Assembly (NCBI GenBank): GCA_030408505.1
Contig: JAUHQI010000004.1
Span: 1,054,001-1,118,000, forward strand
Reading direction: 5' to 3'
DNA length: 64,000 nucleotides
DNA from: Candidatus Sacchlamyda saccharinae
GTDB lineage: Bacteria > Chlamydiota > Chlamydiia > Chlamydiales > Rhabdochlamydiaceae
The position numbers were made by a program, and so were the translations under genes. Of this stretch, positions 18,543 through 27,557 are shown piece by piece; positions within the stretch are counted from its first letter, which is position 1; every line of letters starts with the position of its first letter. The notes beneath the pieces are model-generated. The model had not been told where the DNA came from, ran no database searches, and saw only the letters and a program-made list of their open reading frames with translations.

Positions 18543-18705
18543 ATACCCAAACCAATTCAAAACTTGGGTTTGAGCAAGGAGACTCCTCAAATTTTTCATC
18601 AATGAAGAGTCGCCGTGTTCATAGACACGGCACAATGAGTTGATGAAAAAGTTGAGAAAAAGCCGACGTGGCTCAGGGCCAAGTTTTGAATTGGTTTGGG
18701 TATAT
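18541..18705. repeat. 165-bp palindromic (MITE-like) repeat, full copy 1
   Basis: The outer 27 nt of each side are perfect inverted repeats (ATATACCCAAACCAATTC on the left and its complement on the right). The arms continue as an imperfect stem and a central loop GCCGTGT-TCATAG-ACACGGC forms its own hairpin. The copy at 27558-27721 is the same length, in opposite orientation, and shares the arms, the GTCGGCTTTTTCTCAA block and the centre. It contains no transposase. The whole would fold as one long RNA hairpin if transcribed. Confidence 0.75.
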
Positions 18706-18913
18706 TTTCCGCCATATTTAGTTGAGGTTAAAAGACGGTCCTCATTTAAATTTATTTTGAAAAAAATCAAGCATTTTTGGAATTTGCTTTTCTATAACCT
18801 GCGATTGCATAAACACCTTGGCAACAAGTCAAGCGACGCAGTGCGTTAGCGCAGCTTGCCAAGAGGAAAACGAGGTAGCAGTCAAAGGTATAAATACGAA
18901 GCTAGATATAAAT

Positions 18914-18944
18914 TTGTATAAAGAATGATCATTACATGTATAAT
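18914..18944 (+). promoter_or_regulatory. Promoter of the ABC-aminopeptidase pair
   Basis: Extended -10 TG-TATAAT (TATAAT at 18939-18944) with a weaker -35 TTGTAT at 18914-18919, spacing 19. It sits 64 nt upstream of the ATPase start. Just before it, 18817-18824 pairs with 18856-18863 (CTTGGCAA/TTGCCAAG), a stem-loop that may terminate upstream transcription. Confidence 0.55.
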
Positions 18945-19008
18945 GCATTTGTTCTTTGCTCGGCAGGACTAACTGCCAGTCATTGTAAAATTCATAAGAG
19001 GCGTTGCA

Positions 19009-19890
19009 ATGTTGAAAATTGAAAACCTAACTAAAACATATCCAGGAAACATCAAGGCTTTGATCGATGTGAGTTTATGCATTAAAAAAGGCATTTTTGG
19101 GCTCATTGGTCCAAATGGCTCTGGAAAATCTAGCTTGATGCGTACGATCGCAACGCTGCAAGAGCCTGATACTGGCTCAATTGAGTTTGATGACCTCAAT
19201 GTTTTGAAGCAAAAGCAGGAAATGCGAACGATTTTGGGATATTTACCTCAGGAATTCGGTGTCTATCCGACGGTGACAGCTGAAAATCTTTTGTATCACC
19301 TTGCTATTCTCAAAGGAATTGTAAATCGCAAACAACGCGAAGAGCATGTGAATTACCTGCTTGAGCGGACTAATTTATATGCACATCGAAAAAAAAGACT
19401 AGGCGGTTTTTCTGGGGGAATGAAACAGAGGTTTGGCATTGCGCAAGCGCTACTAGGTAAACCAAAAATCGTTATTTTAGATGAACCAACCGCTGGATTA
19501 GATCCCAATGAGCGACACAGGTTTCATAATCTCCTAAGCGAGCTTGGCGAAAATATGACAGTAATCCTTTCAACTCATATCATTGCAGACGTCAAAGAGT
19601 TGTGCAATGATATGGCTATCATTAAAAAGGGCCAAATTGTTTCCCAAACAACCCCCAAAAGTGCAGTGGACTCATTTGAGAATAAAATATGGAGTAAAAT
19701 CATCCCTCGATCAGAGGCTCAACTTTTCTCTGAGAAATTTAACGTCATTTCTTCGAAGCTCCATTATGGTGAAATACTCCTTAAAATCCTCAGCGACAAG
19801 CAACCTCCTGGGTTTGATCATGTGAACCCAAGCTTAGAGGATGTCTATTTTTCCCATATGGATCCAAGTAAAGAAACTGCTCAGGGGTGA
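19009..19890 (+). CDS. ABC transporter ATP-binding protein
   Basis: 293-aa cytosolic ATPase subunit. Walker A GPNGSGKSS (about residues 36-44), Q-loop LPQEFGVYP, signature GGFSGGMKQRFGIAQAL, Walker B IVILDEPTAGLD and the His switch LSTHIIAD are all intact. The CcmA/NodI-type drug and lipid exporter subfamily fits best. It is followed after 3 nt by the permease-peptidase fusion and is AT-richer than the core genes around it, suggesting acquisition. Confidence 0.93.
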   Translation: MLKIENLTKTYPGNIKALIDVSLCIKKGIFGLIGPNGSGKSSLMRTIATLQEPDTGSIEFDDLNVLKQKQEMRTILGYLPQEFGVYPTVTAENLLYHLAILKGIVNRKQREEHVNYLLERTNLYAHRKKRLGGFSGGMKQRFGIAQALLGKPKIVILDEPTAGLDPNERHRFHNLLSELGENMTVILSTHIIADVKELCNDMAIIKKGQIVSQTTPKSAVDSFENKIWSKIIPRSEAQLFSEKFNVISSKLHYGEILLKILSDKQPPGFDHVNPSLEDVYFSHMDPSKETAQG

Positions 19891-19893
19891 ATT

Positions 19894-22800
19894 ATGTTCT
19901 TACATTCCTTATGGTTTGAAATACGAAATAGGCTATGCAAGACGTCATCGATATTGTACTTTGCCATCTTTTTCTTAATGTCTTTTTGCTTGGCAATTGT
20001 GTTAGGAGACGCGTTTCAAGGGATGACAGTGAATTATGGGTTCTCAAATAAGATCGCGCTCAATAGCCCAGTTATGATTAATTACCTGATCACGAGGGTT
20101 GGGCTTTTTGGGATGCTCATTGCAGCTCCAATCTTGGGGAACTCGATTTGCAAAGATTATGAATCAGGATTTAGTCAGATACTTTTTACTACGCCCATTA
20201 AAAAAGACTTTTATTTTTTTACCAGGCTTTTGGCCTCGCTCATTTCAATTCTTATCATTCTTTCATCTGCAGGATTTGGAATCTGGCTTGCGACTCACAT
20301 GCCATTTGTGAATCGATCTCTCCTTATTCAAAATCATTTTTCTTTTTATCTTGCTCCCTATCTGACTACTATTTTTCCAAATATGGTTTTTTGGGGGAGC
20401 ATTTTCATTGCAATCGCTTCATTTTTTAAGAAAATGTCAGCAGTTTATATAGCAAGTATCATTTTGCTCGTGGGACACATGATTTCTGGAACGCTTTTAG
20501 CAGATCTGGATAATCGTTTTTTTGCGGCTATGCTAGATCCCTTAGGATCCGCAAGCCTGCAAGAAATCATTCGATATTGGTCTATCACAGAGCAAAATAC
20601 TCGAGTCATCTCCCTTTCAGGAGTTTTTCTATACAATCGGGTTCTTTGGACTAGCATTGGATCTCTTCTCCTTTTAATAGGGTATTCTGCATTCAATCCG
20701 TACAAACTTGTAAAAGAGAAAAAAAAGAATACCTCATCGTTTTGCTATTCCTTTTCATTAGAACCAGAAATTCACCAAAACCCAAAATCTCTCAGAGGCT
20801 TTTTTCTCATTGCCTTTTCAGAATTTCGGCAGGCATTTTTAAACATCCATTTTTTATTGATTCTCCTCTGCGGAATTTTATTTTTGGTTCTTTATAGTTC
20901 ACAAGTTGGAAAAATCTTTGGTACGGAAACTCTGCCGGTTACTTATCAAGCCCTTGACATGACGCAAGGCTCATTTCAATTATTCATGATGATTCTTACA
21001 ATTTATTATGCAGGAGAACTCGTTTGGAAGGACAGAGAGAAATCGTTCTTCGAAATAGTAGATTCCAAGCCAGTTTCAAATTTATACCTTTATAGTACTA
21101 AGCTCTTATCCTTGATTTTTCTACAAATTTTCTTTGCCATATTAATTCTTATTACAGGAATAGTGATACAAATTTCCAAGCGGTACTATTTTTTCGAGCT
21201 AGATATATATTTTCAGGGTCTATTTATCTATTTTCTATTGCCCAATTTATTTATTTGTCTTTTTTCCCTGTTTGCTCAAACGATATCTAAAAGCAAGTTC
21301 ATTGGACATTCTATTGTCATTTTTGTTTTTGCTTTCATGGCTTTTATCTCTCAATTGGGATTCAATCATAAGCTTTACCTTTTGGGGGAACTGCCTATTC
21401 CAGATTATTCGGACATGAATCAATTTGGCTCCTCTTTGTATTCCTTTATGATGTTTGCCCTTTATTGGGGATTATTTTTTCTCATGCTTGCGAGTTTGAC
21501 TGTCTTAAGTTGGTTGCGAGGTGTCATTGGCACATGGAAAACTAGGTTAAAAGAATGTAAAACTAGAATAAGAAAAATCCACAAAGCGGTATTTTCAACC
21601 ACATGCTGTTGCTGGATTTTATTGGGTATTTTTATGTTTTATAACACAAATATAATAAATGATTATAAGCTGAAGTCAACACAGATAAAAGAAACTGTTA
21701 ATTATGAAGTCCTTTATAAAAAATTCGAAAAAGATGTACAGCCTGAAATCATTTCAGCACGCTTCAACATAGATTTATTTCCAAAAAAACACGGACTTCA
21801 TGCAGATGGTCTTTTAACTTACAGAAATACTTCTGATCAACCCATCAAAATCCTTTTTCTTAATGCAGATAAAGACGTATCTCTTCATTGGGGTAAAGAA
21901 GCAATGCTGAAACATCAAGATCAAAGGCTATCTGTATTCATTTTTGAGTTAAAAGAGCCCTTGCAGCCGGACGAGGAGATTCAACTTTCTTTTCAACTCG
22001 AGGATTTACCCAAAGGCATCTCTAATTCTCAGTTTCCGAGCAAAATTTTAGATAATGGAACATTCTTCTATGGTTCCGACTATTTTCCTATAATGGGGTA
22101 TCTCACTTCTCGTGAATTAGCATCTGATAAGATTCGACGCAAACATGGACTTTGTGAAAAGCCTCTGATGAATGATATCCATGATCAAGACGCCTTGCAA
22201 AGAACCTATATTTCTCATGAGGGGTCCTGGATTGATTTCGAGGCAATAGTAAGCACTTCAAAAGATCAAATTGCAATTGCGCCTGGGTATTTACAAAAAG
22301 AATGGGAGCAGGATAATCGGCGTTTTTTCCATTATAAAATGGATAAACCCATGTTGAACTTCTATGCTTTTTTGTCTGGGCGATATGAAGTTGCCGTTGA
22401 TCAGTGGAATGATGTAAAAATCGAAATTTACCATCACCCGACTCATACAGCCAATGTTCCTAGAATGATTCAAGCGATAAAAAAATCCTTGGATTATTAT
22501 ACGCATCATTTTTCGCCATATCAGTTCAAACAACTCCGGATCATAGAATTTCCGAGATATTCGACCTTTGCACAATCATTTCCCAACACAGTCCCATTTT
22601 CTGAAGGGATTGGATTTATTGCGAAAATTGATGAAAGCGATCCTGAATGCATTGACTATGTATTTTATGTGACTGCTCATGAAGTGGCCCACCAATGGTG
22701 GGCGCACCAGGTCATCGGGGGTGATGTTCAGGGATCAACAATGCTCTCAGAGTCGCTAGCTCAATATTCTGCTCTCATGGTCCAAGAAAAAGAATATGGG

Positions 22801-23448
22801 CCAGAGCAAATGCGAAAATTTTTAAAATATGAAATGGATAACTACTTGGCTGGAAGAGCACTAGAATCCATGGAGGAAGAACCTCTGATGCTCAACAGTG
22901 GACAGCAATATATCCACTATAATAAAGGGAGTTTGGTCTTCTATGCTCTCAAAGATTATCTGGGAGAAGAAGCTGTCAATAAAGTATTACGAGAATATAT
23001 AAAAGATGTCGCATTTCAAAAACCTCCATTCACTCGTTCGGTTGACCTCGTAGATCGATTTAAGCTGGCGACACCTGAAGACAAAAAATATTTAATCGAA
23101 GATTTTTTCGAGACCATTACTTTTTACTCAAATCAAACTCAAAGCGCACACGTCATAAAAAAAGATGATCAATTTGAAGTAGTGATTACCTCCATCAATA
23201 AAAAATTTAAATTAAGTGATTTGGGAGTAGAGCATGAAGTCCCAATGGATGATTATGTAGATATAGGGGTTTTTGATGAAAAGGGCTACACCCTCTATTT
23301 AGAAAAACATAAAGCCCAAAGTGGAGAAAATGTTTTTCACATTCAAGTAGAGAGGATGCCCCATAAAGCCGGGGTCGACCCCATCAATAAGCTGATCGAT
23401 AAAGATCCCAAAAATCATCTTGTTAAAGTTGTTGCAGCAAGTCCCTAG
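19894..23448 (+). CDS. ABC permease fused to an M1-family aminopeptidase
   Basis: 1184 aa. The N-terminal half (about 1-580) has two blocks of hydrophobic helices, as in a duplicated ABC-2 permease. After a last helix near 570-585 the rest is extracytoplasmic. An M1 gluzincin domain is clear from TAHEVAHQWW (HEVAH begins about residue 929) and the third zinc ligand in LSESLAQY about 20 residues on. The aminopeptidase substrate Glu/GxMEN-type motif is replaced here by FSEGIGFIAKI, which is unusual. Such permease-M1 fusions are known in Bacteroidetes and others. With the ATPase upstream it probably exports or processes peptides at the membrane. Its stop codon overlaps the left end of the IS remnant. 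Confidence 0.85.
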   Translation: MFLHSLWFEIRNRLCKTSSILYFAIFFLMSFCLAIVLGDAFQGMTVNYGFSNKIALNSPVMINYLITRVGLFGMLIAAPILGNSICKDYESGFSQILFTTPIKKDFYFFTRLLASLISILIILSSAGFGIWLATHMPFVNRSLLIQNHFSFYLAPYLTTIFPNMVFWGSIFIAIASFFKKMSAVYIASIILLVGHMISGTLLADLDNRFFAAMLDPLGSASLQEIIRYWSITEQNTRVISLSGVFLYNRVLWTSIGSLLLLIGYSAFNPYKLVKEKKKNTSSFCYSFSLEPEIHQNPKSLRGFFLIAFSEFRQAFLNIHFLLILLCGILFLVLYSSQVGKIFGTETLPVTYQALDMTQGSFQLFMMILTIYYAGELVWKDREKSFFEIVDSKPVSNLYLYSTKLLSLIFLQIFFAILILITGIVIQISKRYYFFELDIYFQGLFIYFLLPNLFICLFSLFAQTISKSKFIGHSIVIFVFAFMAFISQLGFNHKLYLLGELPIPDYSDMNQFGSSLYSFMMFALYWGLFFLMLASLTVLSWLRGVIGTWKTRLKECKTRIRKIHKAVFSTTCCCWILLGIFMFYNTNIINDYKLKSTQIKETVNYEVLYKKFEKDVQPEIISARFNIDLFPKKHGLHADGLLTYRNTSDQPIKILFLNADKDVSLHWGKEAMLKHQDQRLSVFIFELKEPLQPDEEIQLSFQLEDLPKGISNSQFPSKILDNGTFFYGSDYFPIMGYLTSRELASDKIRRKHGLCEKPLMNDIHDQDALQRTYISHEGSWIDFEAIVSTSKDQIAIAPGYLQKEWEQDNRRFFHYKMDKPMLNFYAFLSGRYEVAVDQWNDVKIEIYHHPTHTANVPRMIQAIKKSLDYYTHHFSPYQFKQLRIIEFPRYSTFAQSFPNTVPFSEGIGFIAKIDESDPECIDYVFYVTAHEVAHQWWAHQVIGGDVQGSTMLSESLAQYSALMVQEKEYGPEQMRKFLKYEMDNYLAGRALESMEEEPLMLNSGQQYIHYNKGSLVFYALKDYLGEEAVNKVLREYIKDVAFQKPPFTRSVDLVDRFKLATPEDKKYLIEDFFETITFYSNQTQSAHVIKKDDQFEVVITSINKKFKLSDLGVEHEVPMDDYVDIGVFDEKGYTLYLEKHKAQSGENVFHIQVERMPHKAGVDPINKLIDKDPKNHLVKVVAASP

Positions 23449-24087
23449 ATAGTGTCGCCACGAAATAAATTATATGCTATCCATACGAGCCAAAGAACCT
23501 CACAACAAGGATTTTTATGAGCTTAGTCCATCGATGTCACGATATTTCTGATTATATTTGGAGTCTACTAAACCCTCATCTTCCTGGAAGAAAAGAATGT
23601 TGAGGTGGTCGCGCTAAAGACAATCGACAATTTATCAAGGCAGTGTTTTGGATACTTCGTACTGGCGCCCCATTTAGCAAGCTCCAAGGCGAATGCCTGA
23701 ATGAAAACTGGTTCCCAAGTCTGAATGAAGCAAAAAGAGTGATTAAAAAAAGTGGAGAGTACTAGAATACAGAGCTTCCTCACAGTGGTCTGAGAGGACT
23801 AACACCACAACAGCTGGCTAGCCAGCTCAAAGGAAAGCCCTCGCTATTAGCTAGTGAGGGAACAAAAACCGATACCTCTAATCACTAGTGGACCAAAAGA
23901 AAGGGGCAAGATCAAATACGATAAGAACATCAACAAACTGAGACATTTAGTAGAAAATGCTTTTCTCCATCTCAAGCGATGGAGAGGAGTTGCTACAAGT
24001 TATGCCAAAAACACATCTTTGTTCCTTGCCGCAACTCATATTAGGTGTCTAGCTCTATGGGCTAACATCTCGTGACGACACTACCTA
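23446..24087 (+). mobile_element. Degenerate IS5-family insertion sequence
   Basis: The ends 23446-23463 (TAGATAGTGTCGCCACGA) and 24070-24087 are 18-nt inverted repeats with two mismatches, and CTAG flanks both sides, a possible target duplication. From ATG 23517 the frame reads IWSLLNPHLPGRKE, then a stop, then RQFIKAVFWILRTGAPF, the IS5 DUF4096 start. The C-terminal part, GPKERGKIKYDKNINKLRHLVENAF and LKRWRGVATSYAK, resumes at about 23889 and ends at 24075. The middle is missing and replaced by an IS3-type fragment, so it is non-functional. Confidence 0.8.
23690..23888 (+). pseudogene. IS3-family orfB (transposase) C-terminal fragment inside the IS5 remnant
   Basis: The frame reads GECLNENWFPSLNEAKRVIKK, then after a frameshift NTELPHSGLRGLTPQQLASQL, matching the C-terminal end of IS3-family OrfB (integrase core, the HSxLGxLTP motif). 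It lies between the N- and C-terminal portions of the IS5 transposase, showing nested insertion followed by deletion. Confidence 0.7.
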
Positions 24088-24382
24088 GGGCAGCAATAGT
24101 TTTTTTGCGAAGCGATCCTCCAGTCGCTACGTCCGGCATTTACGTGTCTTGAACGGACAATGGCTTTGCCAAATCGGATCCTACGCTCATGGGGCCGTGC
24201 GCGCTACTCCTCCCCTTTCACACGGACCGATTTTGCTACGCGCTAGCCGCCATCGGCTGCAAAGACATTCAAGCGGGACTCCGACCCCCTTCATGTCTTT
24301 TTGCAGAGCCCATTATTTTAAACAGAAAACTTTTCTTGACGCTTTCCTAAAAGGGTCCACATTTGCTATGATCTCCTCCAAT

Positions 24383-24469
24383 GGAAAGATGGCTGAGAGG
24401 CCGAAGGCACGTCCCTGCTAAGGACGCGTACTCGTAAGGGTACCGAGGGTTCGAATCCCTCTCTTTCCG
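24383..24469 (+). tRNA. tRNA-Ser, anticodon GCU
   Basis: 87 nt, folds into a class II tRNA. Acceptor GGAAAGA pairs with TCTTTCC, discriminator G. The anticodon stem CGTCC/GGACG encloses loop CTGCTAA, anticodon GCT. A long variable arm (GTACTCGTAAGGGTACC) and the T-arm GAGGG-TTCGAAT-CCCTC follow. No CCA is encoded. An extended -10 TGC-TATGAT at 24365-24372 lies 11 nt upstream, a likely promoter. The 279 nt between the IS remnant and this site (24088-24366) shows no gene I can support. Confidence 0.95.
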
Positions 24470-24591
24470 ATGGAAAGGAGGGTTCGAACCCTGGGTTCGA
24501 CTTGAGCATCCGGGAAAGGATGATTCAATTTATTGGATCACCCGAAGGGCGCTCTCCGATTTAGGAGGCGTCCATCCCTCTCTTTCCGAAA
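24455..24591. repeat. Direct repeat of the tRNA-Ser 3' end (att-like)
   Basis: ATCCCTCTCTTTCCGA at 24455-24470 (tRNA T-arm and acceptor) recurs exactly at 24576-24591. The 105 nt between begins GGAAAGGAGGGTTCGAACC, itself tRNA-Ser-like. Two readings are possible: an attL/attR scar of an excised element, or a decayed second tRNA-Ser copy. Confidence 0.6.
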
Positions 24592-24599
24592 AATAAGGC

Positions 24600-24626
24600 T
24601 CGACTCTGTCGAGTCTTTTTTTTTCG
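24600..24626 (+). terminator. Rho-independent terminator after tRNA-Ser
   Basis: CTCGAC-TCT-GTCGAG stem (24601-24615) followed by T-C and a run of eight or more T. Downstream, 24627-24814 holds no recognisable gene. Confidence 0.8.
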
Positions 24627-24814
24627 GGAAAGAGCAAGCAAATAGATTATCAATGTCTCCTTAAGAAAGGACAGATTAAATCCGGATTTTCAGATTCAGA
24701 TGTGCTTTGGAGAAAAAATTGCCCTTGGAGTAACAATGCGACTAATGATAGTCAGCGAGTTATGAAATGGAAGTTTTAGCCCAAAGGACGCTGAAGATGA
24801 ATGTGCAGAATTAA

Positions 24815-25557
24815 TCAGTTCTTCCTTAACCTATCCATATTCACGTCCAAAAAAGCCTTTCCCCTGTATAGCCTCGCAATTTTTTTACGTTCCTTTTCGT
24901 ATTTTTTTCTATTAGAGTCATTATTAAAAATAGGGAAACAAGGGATTGAAAAATTATTCTTCGATCCATTAAAAGGTTCAATGTTTTGGACTGTTGAAAA
25001 ATCAAAGGCCTCATACTGAACATTTTCTTCCACCCATTGTTTAAAAAATAAAGCGTTTCTTTTCCCATAACCATATAAAATACCCTTTGCCACATGATCG
25101 GACATTACCCGCTCCCAAAAAAGAGAATCCGTTTCTATTATGTTGTAAATTTCTCTTTCTGGATCAAATTCTTTTCCGAAAATTTCGCAAAAATAATCAT
25201 AATGCTCTTGTAGGAGAGCTGTCGCGTTGGGAATGTTTACGAGAAAAACTTCCGTTGCTTCAGAGTCAAGTTTTAATGGGCGCTCAACAAGTAAAAAATT
25301 CGGCATTCCACATCCTAGTCGATATTTTTTCCATGTTTGCCAGCATTTGAAAACATCATAGGGGGGCGGAGGATAACACTAGCCATTGGTTTACTACCAA
25401 AGAGAACAAAAACTGCATGGTGATCAAACAAGAAATAATTCAGAATATTCTCTATGTCTTTTTGGTCTTCTTTGGAAAATGGATGGCTTTGCTTAGCTTG
25501 ATGCGTACAGGAAACAAAAACCAGTAGCACAAAAAAAATAAGTTTGTATACTCTCAT
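24815..25557 (-). pseudogene. Frameshifted lipoprotein, paralogue of the gene at 29197-30063
   Basis: The N-terminal part (start ATG 25557) reads MRVYKLIFFVLLVFVSC, a lipoprotein signal, then FSKEDQKDIENILNYF and GSKPMASVIL, matching SKDEQKWMTKFFSDL and GSKPMTRVIL of the intact paralogue. It stops at 25315. The rest lies in another frame (CWQTWKKY through LLVERPL, then LLQEHYDYFCEIFGKEFDPEREI down to 24815) and matches the paralogue to its end. The shift is in a run of six G (25361-25366); seven would restore one frame. Relative to the paralogue about 20 residues are also missing near the shift. Read as decayed, or possibly phase-variable. Confidence 0.75.
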
Positions 25558-25589
25558 GAATCTATCTCAACCATTTAAGGAGGTATAAG

Positions 25590-25959
25590 ATGCGCAAATT
25601 AGCCTTTTTCCTTTCGCTCTTTTTTTCATTCAATCTTGTAGCCGATAACCAGTTACCCGATCAAGATTCCCTTGTACAGTCCATTCTACAACAAAAGCCC
25701 GAATTTCTCCAGTCACTCCACAACGGAAAATTGTACCTTAACCAAGAAAACATTATATTTAGCGCCTCCGGTTTGCAGCTGATGTTTTAATCTTCCTGCC
25801 CTGTTTTCCGACAAACTAGGGTGCTACCTTAAATTCTCCAATTCTGGGATATGGATTGCTTGTGGAAATTGTGGATACGAATTTGAAATTACTGAGCTCG
25901 TCAACTACTGCCCAAATTGCGGCCATGGAAAATGGCCTCGAGATAACGAGGCCGGATAG
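25590..25959 (+). pseudogene. Frameshifted small secreted CxxC protein, paralogue of 28756-29196
   Basis: Starts with a strong AAGGAGG site and a signal peptide (MRKLAFFLSLFFSFNLVA). It continues NGKLYLNQENIIFSASGLQLMF and hits TAA within TTTTAA at 25785-25790. Removing one T restores a frame that reads NLPALFSDKLGCYLKFS, then ACGNCGYEF and YCPNCGHG, a zinc-ribbon-like pair of CxxC motifs, ending at 25957-25959. The paralogue has GNKLYLNEENLSPTAQGIVL, HGCYLKISDEL and NTCPGCGLKY at matching places. Divergent from the lipoprotein pseudogene with a 32-nt gap. Confidence 0.7.
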
Positions 25960-25986
25960 AAAAACAATCCATTATTTCTCAATGTG

Positions 25987-26016
25987 AAGAGCTCCTGCAA
26001 GGCAGGAGCTCTTTTA
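25987..26016 (+). terminator. Rho-independent terminator
   Basis: Twelve perfect pairs (AAGAGCTCCTGC/GCAGGAGCTCTT, 25987-25998 with 26002-26013) with a 3-nt loop and T-rich tail. It separates the decayed gene from dnaB. Confidence 0.8.
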
Positions 26017-26080
26017 TACCAAAAAAGTTGGTGATCAATGTAGGTTTGCACAAACTCACATTTGGGGTACACTCGCACAT

Positions 26081-27511
26081 ATGGTAGAAAAATTACGCAT
26101 CCCACCTCATTCGAAAGAATCTGAGATGATGGTTCTGGGCTCGATGATCACCAACATCAACAGCTTAAACATTGCTGCGGACGCCCTCAATGACGCAGAC
26201 TTTTATTTTTCAGAACATAAGACTGTTTTTGCAGCTCTTTATGATGCCTACAAACAGGACAAGCCAGCTGATGTTCATCTGATTGCAGAAGAATTGAAGC
26301 GAATCGACAAGCTCGACAATGTTGGTGGAGTAGCTTACCTGACGACGCTGGCGCAGTTTGCTGGAACAGCCGCCTATGTCGAAGAGTATACGGAGCTGGT
26401 GCGCAGCAAAGCCATTTTGCGTAGGATGATTCTCGCTGCTCAAGAAGTGGAGAAAGAAGCTCTTGAGGATCCACAAGATGTCACTGAGTCTTTGGACAAT
26501 GCCCAGAAAAAGTTCTATGAAATTAGCCAAAGTGCCAATGCTAAAGATGGGGTGACCATTGCCGAGCTCATTTCGGGACAGAAGGGCCCAGCTGAGGTTC
26601 CCTATTTAGAGGAGCTACAGCAAAGACAAGAAGATTATAAAAATCGAGACCCCGACGATCCTGGAATTAGCGGCATCTCTACCCATTTTATGGATCTAGA
26701 TAAAATGATTGGAGGCCTTTCCCCTTCTAATCTCATGATTATTGCAGGAAGACCCGCGATGGGGAAGACCGCTTTTGCCATCAATCTCGCAGAGAACCTC
26801 TGCTTCAAAAATGGGATGCCTGTCGGTGTTTTCTCTCTAGAGATGAGCGCGGATCAGCTTTTACATAGGATTATTTGCTCTCAGTCTGAGGTCGAGTCGG
26901 ATAAAATCAAAAGTGGGTCTTTAAGCGGAGAAGAGTACCAACGGATTGTAGGAACTGTTAACCACATCCAGAATTTTACCATGGTCATCGATGACCAGCC
27001 GGGGCTGAAGATTACCGATCTACGCGCTCGCGCAAGAAGAATGCGTGAGGTCTACGGTATTGAGTTTCTCGTCATCGACTATTTGCAACTCATCACCGGT
27101 TCAGGAAGTGGCCGGAGTATGGAAAATAGACAAAATGAGGTTTCTGAAATCTCTCGCATGCTCAAAAATCTAGCCCGTGAGCTGAACATCCCTATTCTGT
27201 GCGCTTCGCAGCTCTCTCGAAAAGTGGAAGAGAGGCAAGGGCACCGGCCGATGATGAGTGACTTGCGTGAGAGTGGTTCCATTGAGCAAGACAGTGACAT
27301 TGTGATGTTTCTCCTTCGGCGCGAATATTATGATCCTTATGACAAGCCCGGCATGGCCGAGCTCATCATCGGTAAAAACCGCCATGGCGGTGTTGGTAGC
27401 GTCAATCTTTGCTTCCGCAAAGAGCTCGGACAATTTGCCAACTATACCCCTGTCCCATCTAATGACGCTGGCAAAGAAGACGATGCTTTCGCCGCGTTCG
27501 GTCCTGATTGA
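26081..27511 (+). CDS. dnaB: Replicative DNA helicase DnaB
   Basis: 476-aa hexameric fork helicase. N-terminal domain SKESEMMVLGSMITN and LKRIDKLDNVGGVAYLTTLAQ, then the RecA-like domain with Walker A AGRPAMGKTAFAINLAEN, motif GVFSLEMSADQLLHRI and Walker B FLVIDYLQLITG. The Arg finger block SDLRESGSIEQDSDIVMFLLR is intact. No intein. ATG 26081 preceded by GGGGTACACTCGCACAT (weak site). In C. trachomatis dnaB (CT497) adjoins pgsA; here they are 22 kb apart. Confidence 0.97.
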   Translation: MVEKLRIPPHSKESEMMVLGSMITNINSLNIAADALNDADFYFSEHKTVFAALYDAYKQDKPADVHLIAEELKRIDKLDNVGGVAYLTTLAQFAGTAAYVEEYTELVRSKAILRRMILAAQEVEKEALEDPQDVTESLDNAQKKFYEISQSANAKDGVTIAELISGQKGPAEVPYLEELQQRQEDYKNRDPDDPGISGISTHFMDLDKMIGGLSPSNLMIIAGRPAMGKTAFAINLAENLCFKNGMPVGVFSLEMSADQLLHRIICSQSEVESDKIKSGSLSGEEYQRIVGTVNHIQNFTMVIDDQPGLKITDLRARARRMREVYGIEFLVIDYLQLITGSGSGRSMENRQNEVSEISRMLKNLARELNIPILCASQLSRKVEERQGHRPMMSDLRESGSIEQDSDIVMFLLRREYYDPYDKPGMAELIIGKNRHGGVGSVNLCFRKELGQFANYTPVPSNDAGKEDDAFAAFGPD

Positions 27512-27557
27512 TCACAATCAGGCGTTCGTGTAAAGAAAGGATATGGACAAGAGGCTG

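Noticed and set aside
24471..24575. Second functional tRNA after tRNA-Ser
   Set aside because: A tRNA-like T-arm and a 3' acceptor are visible, but no anticodon arm or D-arm forms between them.
26081..27511. Possible intein in dnaB, common in this gene
   Set aside because: The frame is normal length and motifs follow at usual spacing.
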